Shown here piece after piece: positions 50,389-60,410 of a stretch of DNA of 64,000 nt. Under the pieces are notes generated by a model. It did no database searches. It was not told where the DNA came from and saw nothing but the letters and a program-made list of their open reading frames with translations. Source of the DNA: Caulobacter sp. Lineage in GTDB: Bacteria; Pseudomonadota; Alphaproteobacteria; Caulobacterales; Caulobacteraceae. Position 1 is the stretch's first letter. Every line of letters starts with the position of its first letter. A program made the translations under genes and the position numbers. The DNA is taken from assembly GCF_017744445.1 (NCBI RefSeq), contig NZ_JAGIBH010000003.1, forward strand, positions 1 through 64,000, written 5' to 3'.

Positions 50389-51093
50389 CTAGTGCGCGCT
50401 GGCCAGCACCACGCCCACCAGGACGGCCGCATAGTGCAGGCCGGCGCCGCCGATGACGTGGCCGTGCCAGATGGCGCGGCGGAACTTCAGGCGACGCATC
50501 AGGTAGAAGATGGTTCCGGTGGAATAGACCAGGCCGCCGATGGCCAGCAGCAGCAGGGCCACCCACGACAGGCCGTCGATCATCGGCTTGATGGCCACGA
50601 GGACCAGCCAGCCCAGGGCCAGGTACAGGCCGACCCAGAACCGCTTGTCCAGGCCGGGCAGGAACAGCTTGGCCAGCACGCCCAGGCCGGCGACGCTCCA
50701 CACCGCCGTGGTCATGCCGATGGCCCACCAGCCGGTCAGGTTCTGGGTGGTGAAGGGCGTGTACGAGGCGGCGATCATCACGAAGATGCCGGCATGGTCG
50801 AAGCGGCGCAGCAGCGGCCGCCAGCGGGCCTTGGCGAAATTGTAGGCCGTCGACAGCGACAGCATCAAAATGAGGCCCACGGTGTAGACGCTGACCGCCG
50901 CGACCTGCTTCAGGTCGCCCATGCCAAAGGCCAGGCCCAGCAGGATGCCGCCGCCCAGCAGGGCGCAGGCCAGGCCGGCCAGGTGCACCACCAGGTCGGC
51001 GCACTTGGCGCCGGGCGTCGGGTAATGCGTCGCCGGCTTTTCAACGACGATCTCGGTCGTGCCCGTCTCAACAAGGGTGTTGGTCGCAGTCAT
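50389..51093 (-). CDS. Hemolysin III/PAQR-family membrane protein
   Basis: This 234-residue protein has seven membrane segments and the conserved sites ARWRPLLRRFDHAGIFVMIA (with the metal-binding HD) and RAIWHGHVIGGAGLHYAAVL (H..H). Related proteins are linked to membrane lipid homeostasis. It precedes a patatin gene on the same strand, which fits a lipid-related role. The promoter has the palindrome at 51122-51138. Confidence 0.88.
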   Translation of the reverse strand: MTATNTLVETGTTEIVVEKPATHYPTPGAKCADLVVHLAGLACALLGGGILLGLAFGMGDLKQVAAVSVYTVGLILMLSLSTAYNFAKARWRPLLRRFDHAGIFVMIAASYTPFTTQNLTGWWAIGMTTAVWSVAGLGVLAKLFLPGLDKRFWVGLYLALGWLVLVAIKPMIDGLSWVALLLLAIGGLVYSTGTIFYLMRRLKFRRAIWHGHVIGGAGLHYAAVLVGVVLASAH

Positions 51094-51121
51094 GGCCCCG
51101 CCCAGTCCGGTGGAAGTACGT

Positions 51122-51138
51122 ACGAACGCTAGGTTCGT
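51122..51138. promoter_or_regulatory. Palindrome ACGAAC-N5-GTTCGT upstream of the hemolysin III gene
   Basis: Perfect 6-bp arms about 30 bases before the start at 51093. It resembles TetR-family operators; no such regulator is adjacent. Confidence 0.45.
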
Positions 51139-51219
51139 TCCGTGACATATAAGCGTCGATCATCGTGGCCGCGAAAGGGCGTTGGCGACACGATGGCGGG
51201 AAAATCGGCTCCCTGGGAT

Positions 51220-51314
51220 GTCATCCCGGCCGTAGCGGAGCGGAGAGCCGGGACCGCCACACGCGCTGCGCTTCCGGCGGTCCCGGATAGCCTCTGCGAG
51301 GCTTCCGGGATGAC
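51220..51314. repeat. Diverged palindromic repeat (GTCATCCCGG family)
   Basis: The outer arms GTCATCCCGG and CCGGGATGAC flank GC-rich inner palindromes. It lies beside the TauE gene. A closely related, better preserved hairpin is at 53275-53377. Confidence 0.65.
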
Positions 51315-51323
51315 AGGGTTGGG

Positions 51324-52094
51324 TTAGAAGAACAGGCCCCGCGCGCCGTCGAAGACGAGCTTGCCGCCGACCGCCACCAGCAGCACGTAGATCACCTTGT
51401 AGAAGCCCTCGGCCGGCACCCGGCGCACCACCCACACCCCGCCCCAGGTCGAGGCGATGGCCAGGGGCAGCAGCACGCCGGCGGTCATCAGCACCTTGGG
51501 GGTGAACTGGCCCAGCGCGATGTAGGCCGGCACCTTCATCCAGTTCACCACGGCGAAGAAGATGGCGCTGGTGCCGATGAAGGTGTCGCGCGCCAGGCGG
51601 CGGGGCAGGACGTAGATCTGGAAGGGCGGACCGCCGGCGTGGGCGATCTGGCTGGTGAAGCCGGCCGCCGCGCCGCACAGGGCGCCCAGCCACGGACGGG
51701 CCGGACCAGCCTCGACCTGCGCGGCCGCCTTGACCGCCCGCTCGGCCCACAGGCGCTGCAGGGCGAAGGCCACCGAGATCAGGCCCACGGCCAGTTCGAC
51801 CGCGGCCTCCTTGACGAAGGCGGCGAGCGCCCAGCCCAGGAAGATGCCGACGGCGGCGGCGGGCAGCATCAGGATCAGCAGGCCCTTGTCCCAGCTCTTC
51901 CGGAACGCCCAGACGCTGACCACGTCCTGGACCAGCAGGATCGGCAAGGTGATCGAGGCGGCCATGACCGGCGATACCGCCAGCGCCATCAGCGGCACGG
52001 CCACCACCCCGATGCCCGCGAAGCCGCCCTTGGCCAGGCCCAGCAGGATCACGGCGGGGATCGCCACCGCGTAGAAGAACGGATCGGTCAGCAT
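51324..52094 (-). CDS. TauE/SafE-family membrane transporter
   Basis: This 256-residue protein has about eight membrane segments in two halves. Family motifs are GLAKGGFAGIGVVAVPLMAL and GFTSQIAHAGGPPFQIYVLP. Members export sulfite, sulfonates or organic anions; the substrate here is unknown. It diverges from the cupin-8 gene. Confidence 0.9.
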   Translation of the reverse strand: MLTDPFFYAVAIPAVILLGLAKGGFAGIGVVAVPLMALAVSPVMAASITLPILLVQDVVSVWAFRKSWDKGLLILMLPAAAVGIFLGWALAAFVKEAAVELAVGLISVAFALQRLWAERAVKAAAQVEAGPARPWLGALCGAAAGFTSQIAHAGGPPFQIYVLPRRLARDTFIGTSAIFFAVVNWMKVPAYIALGQFTPKVLMTAGVLLPLAIASTWGGVWVVRRVPAEGFYKVIYVLLVAVGGKLVFDGARGLFF

Positions 52095-52235
52095 AAGCGC
52101 TGCTTAGCAGTATTCCCCGCTTTGGCGAGGGCCGTTCAGTCGTTCTTTGCGGACCTGCAACGTTCGGTAACGCGACCGCCGATTTCGCACCTTAGCGTGC
52201 CGGTGCTCACCTTTTCCGAAAAGTCCGCGTCCTCC

Positions 52236-53252
52236 ATGCCTACCCCCGGTCGGCCGTCTGAGATCTTCGAGATCGACGCCGAGACCTTTGCCCGCGACCT
52301 GACCCCGCTTTACCAGCCGACCGTGCTGCGCGGCGTCGCGCGCGACTGGCCGGCGGTGAAGGCCGCGCGGACCTCGCCCAAGGCTCTGGCCGACTACCTG
52401 AAGCGCTTCGACAGGGGCGCGATCGTCGAGGCCATGCTGGGCGCGCCGGCGATCGGCGGGCGGTTTTTCTATGACGAAGGCGGCCGGAGCATGAACTTCG
52501 ACCGCCGCTCGGCCCCGATTGGCCCGGTGCTGGATGAGCTGCTGCGGCTGGCCGACCATCCCGAGCCGCCGGCCATCTATGTGGGCTCGACCCCGATCGC
52601 GCCGGTGCTGCCGGGCTTCGAGCGGGACAACGCGCTCGATCTGCTGGACGAGAAAATCGAGCCGCGCCTGTGGCTGGGCAACGCCTCGACCATCCAGACC
52701 CATCACGACATGTCCGACAACATCGCCGTGGTGGTCGGCGGCCAGCGACGCTTCACGCTGTTTCCGCCCGACCAGGTCGGCAATCTCTATATCGGCCCGC
52801 TGGACTTCACCCCGGCCGGGCGACCGGTCAGCCTGGTGTCGCTGGACAATCCGGACCTGGAGCGCTTTCCGAAGTTCGCCCAGGCGCTGGAGGCGGCCCT
52901 GGTCGCCGAGCTGGAGCCGGGCGACGCGATCTATATCCCGACCCTGTGGTGGCACCACGTCCAGGCGACCGGGCCGCTGAACCTGCTGGTCAACTACTGG
53001 TGGGAGCCGGCGGACATGCCCGGTGGCCAGCCGTTCGACGCCTTCGTGCATGCGCTGCGGAACGTGCGTCGACTGCCCGCCAAACGCCGCAATGCCTGGC
53101 GGGCCTTCTTCGAGCACTACATCTTCCACGCCAATGGCGACCCGGCCGAGCACATTCCCGAGGGGCGGCGCGGCGTGTTGGAAGACAAGCCCGACGCGAC
53201 GCGGGAAGCCGAGATGACCGCCTTCCTGCGCCGCGTGCTGGGGCGGGACTAG
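52236..53252 (+). CDS. Cupin-8/JmjC-like 2-oxoglutarate-dependent hydroxylase
   Basis: This 338-residue protein has the Fe(II) site IQTHHDMSDNIAVVVGGQRR (HxD-type) and a distal His in PTLWWHHVQATGPLNLLVNYWW. The N-terminal strand region includes FEIDAETFARDLTPLYQPTVLRG. JmjC-like hydroxylases often modify proteins, but no substrate is predicted. The start could be the ATG at 52236 or the GTG at 52203; both lack a clear ribosome site. Confidence 0.85.
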   Translation: MPTPGRPSEIFEIDAETFARDLTPLYQPTVLRGVARDWPAVKAARTSPKALADYLKRFDRGAIVEAMLGAPAIGGRFFYDEGGRSMNFDRRSAPIGPVLDELLRLADHPEPPAIYVGSTPIAPVLPGFERDNALDLLDEKIEPRLWLGNASTIQTHHDMSDNIAVVVGGQRRFTLFPPDQVGNLYIGPLDFTPAGRPVSLVSLDNPDLERFPKFAQALEAALVAELEPGDAIYIPTLWWHHVQATGPLNLLVNYWWEPADMPGGQPFDAFVHALRNVRRLPAKRRNAWRAFFEHYIFHANGDPAEHIPEGRRGVLEDKPDATREAEMTAFLRRVLGRD

Positions 53253-53274
53253 GAGGGGAAGGGCAACCTCTTCA

Positions 53275-53377
53275 TCGTCATCCCGGGCGGCGTAGCCGAC
53301 CCGGGACCCAGGGGCCAAGCGCACTGCGGCGACCCCTGGGTCCCGGCTCTCCGCTTCGCTGCGGCCGGGATGACGAT
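53275..53377. repeat. Long hairpin repeat (GTCATCCCGG family)
   Basis: A GTCATCCCGG start and CCGGGATGAC end flank a nearly continuous stem with CCCGGGACCCAGGGG and CCCCTGGGTCCCGG. Related to 51220-51314. It lies between the convergent cupin-8 and aldo/keto reductase genes. Confidence 0.75.
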
Positions 53378-53394
53378 GAAAAGGATTTTCGGCT

Positions 53395-54408
53395 TCAAAC
53401 CAGCGGCGGGTTCAGCTCCCTAAATCCACCCTCGCGCCAGTACGGATAGTAGGGATAGGCCGGGGTCACGGCGCTGGCCGCATCCAGGCGGGCCACTTGT
53501 TCCGACGTCAGGTTCCAGCCGACCGCGCCCAGGTTCTGGCGCAGCTGCTCTTCGGTGCGGGCGCCGATGATGACGCTGGACACGGTGGGGCGCTGCAGCA
53601 GCCAGTTGATGGCCACCTGCGGCACGGTCTTCTCGGTCTCGGCGGCGATAGTGTCCAGGGCGTCGACCACGCGGTACAGGCGCTCGTCGTCCACGGGCGG
53701 ACCGGCGTCGGCGGTGTCGTGCAGGCGGCTGGTTTCCGGCAACGGCTGGCCGCGGCGGATCTTGCCGGTCAGGCGGCCCCAGCCCAGCGGGCTCCAGACC
53801 ATGGCCCCGACGCCCTGGTCAGCCCCCAGCGGCATCAGCTCCCACTCATAGTCGCGGCCGACCAGAGAGTAGTAGGCCTGGTGGGCGACGTAGCGCGGCC
53901 AGCCGTGACGGTCGGCGGCGGCCAGGGACTTCATCAGCTCCCAGCCGGCGAAGTTCGAGGCGCCGACGTACAGGACCTTGCCCGCGCGGACGAGGTCGTC
54001 GAGCGCTGACAGGGTCTCCTCGACCGGCGTCGTGCCGTCGAAGGCGTGCAGTTGCAGCAGGTCGATACGGTCGGTCTTCAGGCGTTTCAGCGCCGCCTCG
54101 ACGCCGGGGATCAGGGCCTTGCGCGAGGCGCCGCCGTTCAAACCCAGCTTGGTCGAGATCAGCGCCTGGTCGCGGCGGCCTTCGAGGGCGGCGCCCAGGA
54201 TCTCCTCCGAGGCGCCGTTGGAATAGACGTCGGCGCTGTCGAACAGGGTCATGCCGGCTTCGAGGGCGATGTCGACGATGCGGCGGGCGCCGGCGATGTC
54301 GGTATCGCCCCAGGCCGAGAACAGCGGACCCTGGCCGCCGAATGTACCGGCGCCGAACGACAGGGCGGGGACCTTCAGGCCGGAGCGGCCCAGCGTGCGG
54401 TATTCCAT
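53395..54408 (-). CDS. Aldo/keto reductase
   Basis: This 337-residue TIM-barrel NADPH oxidoreductase has catalytic residues D and Y in LFDSADVYSNG, K in LISTKLGLN and H in LLQLHAFDG. The NADPH-binding end of the barrel is seen in VIIGARTEEQLRQNL. It starts 12 bases after the MFS gene's stop, so both are probably co-transcribed and under the divergent LysR regulator. Confidence 0.92.
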   Translation of the reverse strand: MEYRTLGRSGLKVPALSFGAGTFGGQGPLFSAWGDTDIAGARRIVDIALEAGMTLFDSADVYSNGASEEILGAALEGRRDQALISTKLGLNGGASRKALIPGVEAALKRLKTDRIDLLQLHAFDGTTPVEETLSALDDLVRAGKVLYVGASNFAGWELMKSLAAADRHGWPRYVAHQAYYSLVGRDYEWELMPLGADQGVGAMVWSPLGWGRLTGKIRRGQPLPETSRLHDTADAGPPVDDERLYRVVDALDTIAAETEKTVPQVAINWLLQRPTVSSVIIGARTEEQLRQNLGAVGWNLTSEQVARLDAASAVTPAYPYYPYWREGGFRELNPPLV

Positions 54409-54420
54409 CGGAGGATCTCC

Positions 54421-55614
54421 TTAAGCCAGCGCGGGCGTGCGGCGTTCGAGGGACAGGCTGAAGAAGGCCAGGGCCAGCGCCGACAGCGGCACGGCGGCGG
54501 CGATCAGGGGCACGGCCGAGAGGCCCGGGCCGTGGGCGATCACCACGCCGCCCAGCCAGGCGCCGAAGGCGTTTCCCAGGTTGAAGGCGGCGATGTTCAG
54601 GCTGGACGCCAGGCCCTGGCCGGCGCCGCCGGCTTGGCTCAGCACGCGCATCTGCAGCGGCGCGACAGTGGCGAAGGCGGCCGCGCCCAGCAGGAAGGCG
54701 GCGATCACCGCGCCGACCTGGCTATGGAACGTGAAGGCCGAGGCGCCCATGACCACGGTCAGCGCGACCAGCGTCCCGACCAGGGCCGCGTTCAGTCCCT
54801 TGTCGGCCCAGCGGCCGCCGACCAGGTTGCCGGCCACCAGGCCCGCGCCGAACACCAGCAGGATCGGCGAGACGGCCTCCTTGGAGAACCCGGCCAGCTC
54901 CATCAGGATCGGCTGGATGTAGGTGAAGACCGCGAACACGCCGCCGAAGCCGAGGACGGTCATGGCCAGGCCCAGCTGCACCTGCGGGCGGGCCAGGACG
55001 GCGAATTCCTCGCGCAAGGGCGCGGGCTCGACCTTTTCCTGGGCGCTGGGGACCAGGGCGGCCAGCACGATCAGCGCCAGGGCGCCGACGCCGGCCACGG
55101 CCCAGAAGGCCATCCGCCAGCCGAAGGCCAGGCCCAGCCACGCGCCGAACGGCACGCCCAGCAAGGTGGCGATGGTCAGGCCGGTGAACATGATGGCGAT
55201 GGCCGAGGCCTTGCGCTCAGGCGGCACGAGGGAGACGGCGACCAGCGAGCCGACGCCGAAGAAGGTGCCGTGCGCCAGGGCCGTGACCAGCCGCGCGCCC
55301 ATCAGGATCCCGTAGGTCGGGGCGATGGCGGCCAGGACATTGCCCAGGGTGAAGATCGCCATCAGCACCAAGAGGGTGGTCTTCCGGGGCAGACTGCGGG
55401 TGAGGAGGGTCAGGATCGGCGCGCCGACGAAGACGCCCAGGGCGTAGCCGGTGATGAGCAGGCCGGCGGTGGGAATTGAGACGTGCAGATCGGCGGAGAC
55501 CTGCACTAGCAGGCCCATGATGATGAACTCGGTGACGCCGATGCCGAAGGCGCCGACGGTCAGGGCATAGAGGGCGAGAGGCATGGCAGCCGGCTCCGGT
55601 TTCGTTCGGGTCAT
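54421..55614 (-). CDS. MFS exporter
   Basis: This 397-residue 12-helix transporter resembles the DHA1 group (YdhP/NepI-type): GVTEFIIMGLLVQVSADLHV, GLLITGYALGVFVGAPILTL, GARLVTALAHGTFFGVGSLV. It probably exports a small metabolite or drug. I chose 55614; an in-frame ATG at 55584 is also possible. It diverges from a LysR-family gene and is followed by the aldo/keto reductase. Confidence 0.9.
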   Translation of the reverse strand: MTRTKPEPAAMPLALYALTVGAFGIGVTEFIIMGLLVQVSADLHVSIPTAGLLITGYALGVFVGAPILTLLTRSLPRKTTLLVLMAIFTLGNVLAAIAPTYGILMGARLVTALAHGTFFGVGSLVAVSLVPPERKASAIAIMFTGLTIATLLGVPFGAWLGLAFGWRMAFWAVAGVGALALIVLAALVPSAQEKVEPAPLREEFAVLARPQVQLGLAMTVLGFGGVFAVFTYIQPILMELAGFSKEAVSPILLVFGAGLVAGNLVGGRWADKGLNAALVGTLVALTVVMGASAFTFHSQVGAVIAAFLLGAAAFATVAPLQMRVLSQAGGAGQGLASSLNIAAFNLGNAFGAWLGGVVIAHGPGLSAVPLIAAAVPLSALALAFFSLSLERRTPALA

Positions 55615-55682
55615 CAGATGGCGCCTTTCCGTTCGGTGAATTAGATTGCGGTTGGGAACTTCACTTGTGACTTGGGGGAACG

Positions 55683-56609
55683 ATGGCGCGTTCGGACATC
55701 AACCGATCGGGGGAGATGGAGGTCTTCGCGCGCGTCGTTGAGGAGGGCGGCTTCACGGCTGCCGCCAAGGCTCTGTCGATGACGCCGTCGGCGGTCAGCA
55801 AGCTGGTGGCGCGGCTGGAGGCCCGGCTGGGGTCGCGCCTGGTCAATCGCTCGACGCGCAAGCTGCAGCTAACGGCCGAGGGGCTGACCTTCCACGAACG
55901 CAGCTTGCGGGTGCTGGCCGAACTGGACGAGGCAGAACGGTCGGTCAGCGCCTGCGCCGTGCCGCGCGGCCGGCTGCGGATCAACGCCAACGTGCCGTTC
56001 GGTCTGCATCATCTGCTGCCCTTGATCCCGAAGTTCTCGGCCCTGAACCCGCAGGTGCAGGTGGACGTCACTCTGACGGACCAAGTGATCGATCTCTTGG
56101 ATGAACGCGCTGAATTGGCGATCCGCGTGGGGCCGATGCGGCCTTCACAACTGGTGGCCAGGAAGCTGGGCGACAGCCGCACGGTGCTGGTCGCCTCGCC
56201 GGAGTATCTGGCGCGGCGGGGGACGCCGAAACATCCCGATGACCTGGCCGATCATGACCTGATCACTTTCAACTTCTCACGCCAGTCGGATGAATGGCCG
56301 TTCCGGATCGGCGGCGAGCGGGTCAGCTACCCCGTTCAGGGCAGCGCCCTGGTCGGCGATGGCGAGAGCGCCACGCACCTGGCGCTGGCCGGGCAGGGCA
56401 TCACCAAGTTGGGCATCTTCCACATCATCGACCCCATCCGGGCGGGGCGCCTGGTCCCGGTGCTGGACGAGTTCAATTCCGGAGAGCTGGAGACGGTCAG
56501 CGCCGTCTATGTCGGCCACGCCGGACCGCTGCCCGCGCGGGTGCGGGCGATGATCGACTTCCTGGCGGCCGAGGTGGATGTCCATTGGCCGATGGGGCGA
56601 GCGGTCTAG
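55683..56609 (+). CDS. LysR-family regulator
   Basis: This 308-residue regulator has a winged HTH (EVFARVVEEGGFTAAAKALS, MTPSAVSKLVARLEARLGSR) and a periplasmic-binding-like effector domain (RGRLRINANVPFGLHHLLPL). It is divergent from the MFS-aldo/keto reductase pair and most likely activates it in response to the exported compound. The 68-base gap is the expected LysR site. Confidence 0.93.
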   Translation: MARSDINRSGEMEVFARVVEEGGFTAAAKALSMTPSAVSKLVARLEARLGSRLVNRSTRKLQLTAEGLTFHERSLRVLAELDEAERSVSACAVPRGRLRINANVPFGLHHLLPLIPKFSALNPQVQVDVTLTDQVIDLLDERAELAIRVGPMRPSQLVARKLGDSRTVLVASPEYLARRGTPKHPDDLADHDLITFNFSRQSDEWPFRIGGERVSYPVQGSALVGDGESATHLALAGQGITKLGIFHIIDPIRAGRLVPVLDEFNSGELETVSAVYVGHAGPLPARVRAMIDFLAAEVDVHWPMGRAV

Positions 56610-56629
56610 CCGCCCGCCCCTCGTGGGCC

Positions 56630-57718
<1,089 letters not shown>

Positions 57719-57974
57719 TCAGATCTCGTCGAGAGAGAGCCGCCCCGCGCCATCGGCGGGGCTGGATCGAGGATGCCGCTTAAATCGCGCGCATACCCGC
57801 CGCCCCACCGAAGCGGGTCGTTTTGCGGGTAATAATTTTAGTCGCGGCGATTTGCATCGAGGGTGCTTCTAGCGGCGAAGCTGGGCTGGGTAAAGGGCTT
57901 GAGGGGAAGAATGATGCGGCGAGGGCGAAATGGCGCGGGCCTCGGGGCAAATTATGCTTCGCCCTAACCCAATA

Positions 57975-58079
57975 CGCTCATCCCCGCGAAAGCGGGGACC
58001 CAAGCTGACGGGGGCAGTGAACCCCCAGCCGCACCGACGCCGAAGCGCCGCTTGGGTCCCCGCTTTCGCGGGGATGAAC
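57975..58079. repeat. Paired CCCGCGAAAGCGGGG repeat, copy 5
   Basis: Two inverted units separated by about 45 bp, with well-preserved stems and the CCCAAGC/GCTTGGG edges. Confidence 0.85.
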
Positions 58080-58129
58080 GGAGGAGTTGGTCGGAAGTCC
58101 TTCTCCCCCAAGAAGGAGCCCTCCTTACA

Positions 58130-58177
58130 TCTCACGGCGAGACGGTCGCAGGGCTGCAGCCTTCAAGAGATTTAAGG
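58130..58177. repeat. Compact form of the nested repeat at 568-744
   Basis: TCTCACGGCGAGACGGTCGC, then GGGCTGCAGCC, then TTCAAGAGATTTAAGG. The ends match those of 568-744 (GAGATTTAAG and the CGGCGAGACG segment), but the long GC-rich interior is missing. Confidence 0.7.
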
Positions 58178-58217
58178 ATCGCACCTGACCTGGGGAGGTC
58201 GGATGGCAACCACCAAA

Positions 58218-58489
58218 ACCCTCTCTCATAGAGAGAGGGAGGGGCCCACCGCGTAGCGGTGGGAGGGTGAGAGGTTACGAGGGGGCAGGACCGGCCCTGA
58301 CCGGTCTTAACAGTTGCAATCGTTCGCTGCTTCCAGCGCGCCATTTGGGCATTTGGGCATTTGGGCATTTGGGCATTTGGAGGTCTGAGAATTTGGGGGC
58401 TTGGGTATTTGCCGGTTGAGGTGAAACCTCTCACCCTCCCACCGCCTACGGCGGCGGGCCCCTCCCTCTCTCTATGAGAGAGGGTTCTA
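58218..58489. repeat. Paired inverted repeat, CCCTCTC/GAGAGGG family, copy 2
   Basis: Two inverted halves, each with a TCTCTCATAGAGAGAG-type hairpin and a CCACCGC-type palindrome, at about 58218-58275 and 58430-58489. The spacer holds a tandem array. The same architecture is at 165-341. Confidence 0.8.
58342..58380. repeat. Tandem array of CATTTGGG
   Basis: Nearly five head-to-tail copies of the 8-bp unit CATTTGGG (the fifth ends CATTTGG), followed by degenerate TTTGGG units to about 58410. It is a short minisatellite that could vary in copy number. Confidence 0.85.
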
Positions 58490-59158
58490 AGAGGCCTGCT
58501 GTCCCAACCGCTCCCAGCCCTCGAAGAACGGGAACCGCTTCGGCCAGAACTCGGCGAGCCTCGGATCCGCGTCGACGCGTCTGACCACCTCCGCCATCCT
58601 CGGCGCGGCCTCGTAGAACCGCACCCGGCGTGGCCCCCAACGGCTCACCACCGTGACGTAGAGGTCCAGCACCGTCAGCTCATCGCCCAGCAGGTAGCGC
58701 CCCGGCGTCAGCTGGCTCTCCATCATCGCCCAGCAGTCCAGGATGCGCTCCGCCGTCGCGGCCTTGATCCGCGCGCCGACCTCCGCGTCCGGACCGCCCA
58801 GGCGTGACGGGTCGTCCCGCACCCAGAACAGCGAATAGATCGAGGCCGGGATGAAGGTCATCCAGCGCAGGAACTGAGCCCGCGTAGAGTCGTCGATCGC
58901 CGGGCCTAGCTTCGCCTCCGGAAACCGGTCCGCCAGCCAGATCAGGATCGCCGCGCTCTCGGTGATCGTCTCGCCGTCCGGCGTGACCAGGGCCGGGATC
59001 TGCTTCAGCGGGTTGACCGCGGCGACCTTGGCCTGCTCGGCTTCGCCTTCCCAGGTGGGGGCCTCGATGATCTCGTAGGGCAGGCCGATCAAGGACATAG
59101 CGGCCTCGACGGGCACGCCGCCGGAGCCCAGGGCGCTGAAAATTCGATAGGTCGCCAT
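58487..59158 (-). CDS. Glutathione S-transferase family protein
   Basis: This 223-residue protein has a thioredoxin-type N-terminus (MATYRIFSALGSGGVPVEAA, NPLKQIPALVTPDGETITES) and a helical C-terminal domain (TVLDLYVTVVSRW). ESAAILIWLADR carries the glutathione-contact E/S. The ATG at 59158 follows GGAGCTTGACC. It diverges from nrdB. Confidence 0.88.
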   Translation of the reverse strand: MATYRIFSALGSGGVPVEAAMSLIGLPYEIIEAPTWEGEAEQAKVAAVNPLKQIPALVTPDGETITESAAILIWLADRFPEAKLGPAIDDSTRAQFLRWMTFIPASIYSLFWVRDDPSRLGGPDAEVGARIKAATAERILDCWAMMESQLTPGRYLLGDELTVLDLYVTVVSRWGPRRVRFYEAAPRMAEVVRRVDADPRLAEFWPKRFPFFEGWERLGQQAS

Positions 59159-59189
59159 GGTCAAGCTCCGCGAGTTATCCACCGACACT

Positions 59190-59235
59190 CACAACATCTT
59201 GTGTGGCTGCGACACTGGAGCCACTAGATGAACGC
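59190..59235 (+). promoter_or_regulatory. Tandem NrdR-like boxes before nrdB
   Basis: CACAACATCTTGTG (59190-59203) matches the NrdR consensus CACwATATmTwGTG at 13 of 14 positions and is a clear palindrome. A weaker site, CACTAGATGAACGC (59222-59235), starts 32 bp later. nrdA has two such boxes 31 bp apart, so both RNR genes are probably under NrdR. Confidence 0.7.
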
Positions 59236-59299
59236 GGCGGGTTTGGTAGGGTGAAAGCACCTTATCGCTCCTCCACGATTCTCGCGCCCAGGGTTCGCC

Positions 59300-60337
59300 A
59301 TGTCCGCTTCCTCGCTCATCCTGCCCGGCCTGATGACCCCCTCGGGCGGCTACAAGCCGTTCCGCTATCCGTGGGCCTACGACTTCTGGAAGAAGCAGCA
59401 GCAGGTCCACTGGATGCCGGAAGAGGTGCCGCTGGGCGAGGACCTCAAGGACTGGGCCGTCAAGTTGAACGACAAGGAACGGAACCTGCTGACGCAGATC
59501 TTCCGCTTCTTCACGCAGTCCGACGTCGAGGTGCAGGACAACTACATGGAGCGCTACGGTCGGGTGTTCAAACCGACCGAAGTGAAGATGATGCTGGCCT
59601 CGTTCGCGAACATGGAGACGATCCATATCGCGGCCTACGCCCTGCTGCTCGAGACCATCGGCATGCCCGAGACCGAGTTCTCGGCGTTCATGGAATACGA
59701 GGCCATGAAGGACAAGCATGACTACATGCAGACCTTCGGCGTCGAGACCAATGCCGACATCTGCCGCACGCTGGCCATGTTCGGGGGCTTCACCGAGGGC
59801 CTGCAGCTGTTCGCCTCGTTCGCGATGCTGATGAACTTCCCGCGCTTCAACAAGATGAAGGGCATGGGCCAGATCGTCTCGTGGTCGATCCGCGACGAGA
59901 GCCTGCACTGCGACGGCATCATCAAGCTGTACCACGCGTTCAACAAGGAAACGAACGCGGTGACCAAGTCGGTGGCCGACGACATCGTCGACTGCTGCAA
60001 GCACGTGGTCGGCCTGGAAGATAAATTCATCGACCTGGCCTTCGAGGCCGGCGACATCCAGGGCATGACCCCGGACGACATCAAGGCCTATATCCGCTTC
60101 ATCGCCGACTGGCGCCTGCGCCAACTGCAGCTGCCGGAAGTGTACGGCGTGAAGGAAAACCCGCTGCCTTGGCTGCAGTCGCTGCTGTCGGGCGTCGAGC
60201 ACGCCAACTTCTTCGAAGCCCGCGCGACCGAGTACTCCAAGGCCGCGACCAAGGGGCAGTGGCACGGCGCCGAGGGCGTGTGGACCAGCTTCGACGAGAT
60301 GATGAAGAAGCGCACGGACCTGACGCCGGCGGAATAG
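59300..60337 (+). CDS. nrdB: Ribonucleotide reductase small subunit
   Basis: This 345-residue class I radical subunit has metal ligands E106 and H109 in NMETIHIAAY and the predicted tyrosyl radical Y113, at the spacing seen in E. coli (H-x3-Y). Later ligands are in EYEAMKDKH and SWSIRDESLHCDG. It has no ATP cone. It works with NrdA (44748-46637). The promoter carries NrdR-like boxes and a GATTC site. Confidence 0.95.
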   Translation: MSASSLILPGLMTPSGGYKPFRYPWAYDFWKKQQQVHWMPEEVPLGEDLKDWAVKLNDKERNLLTQIFRFFTQSDVEVQDNYMERYGRVFKPTEVKMMLASFANMETIHIAAYALLLETIGMPETEFSAFMEYEAMKDKHDYMQTFGVETNADICRTLAMFGGFTEGLQLFASFAMLMNFPRFNKMKGMGQIVSWSIRDESLHCDGIIKLYHAFNKETNAVTKSVADDIVDCCKHVVGLEDKFIDLAFEAGDIQGMTPDDIKAYIRFIADWRLRQLQLPEVYGVKENPLPWLQSLLSGVEHANFFEARATEYSKAATKGQWHGAEGVWTSFDEMMKKRTDLTPAE

Positions 60338-60364
60338 GCGAACCTTTCACGAGGGGCGTGGTGA

Positions 60365-60396
60365 GGGGCGGGGCCGCGAGGTCCCGCCCTTCGTCG
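60365..60396 (+). terminator. Probable terminator of nrdB
   Basis: GGGCGGG (60365-60371) pairs with CCCGCCC (60382-60388) around a 10-base loop, followed by TTCGTCGT. The T-tract is weak. Confidence 0.45.
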
Positions 60397-60410
60397 TTTC
60401 ATTTGTCGTT

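Noticed and set aside
52203..52235. Alternative GTG start of the cupin-8 gene
   Set aside because: In frame, but no ribosome site; the ATG at 52236 was kept with low certainty.
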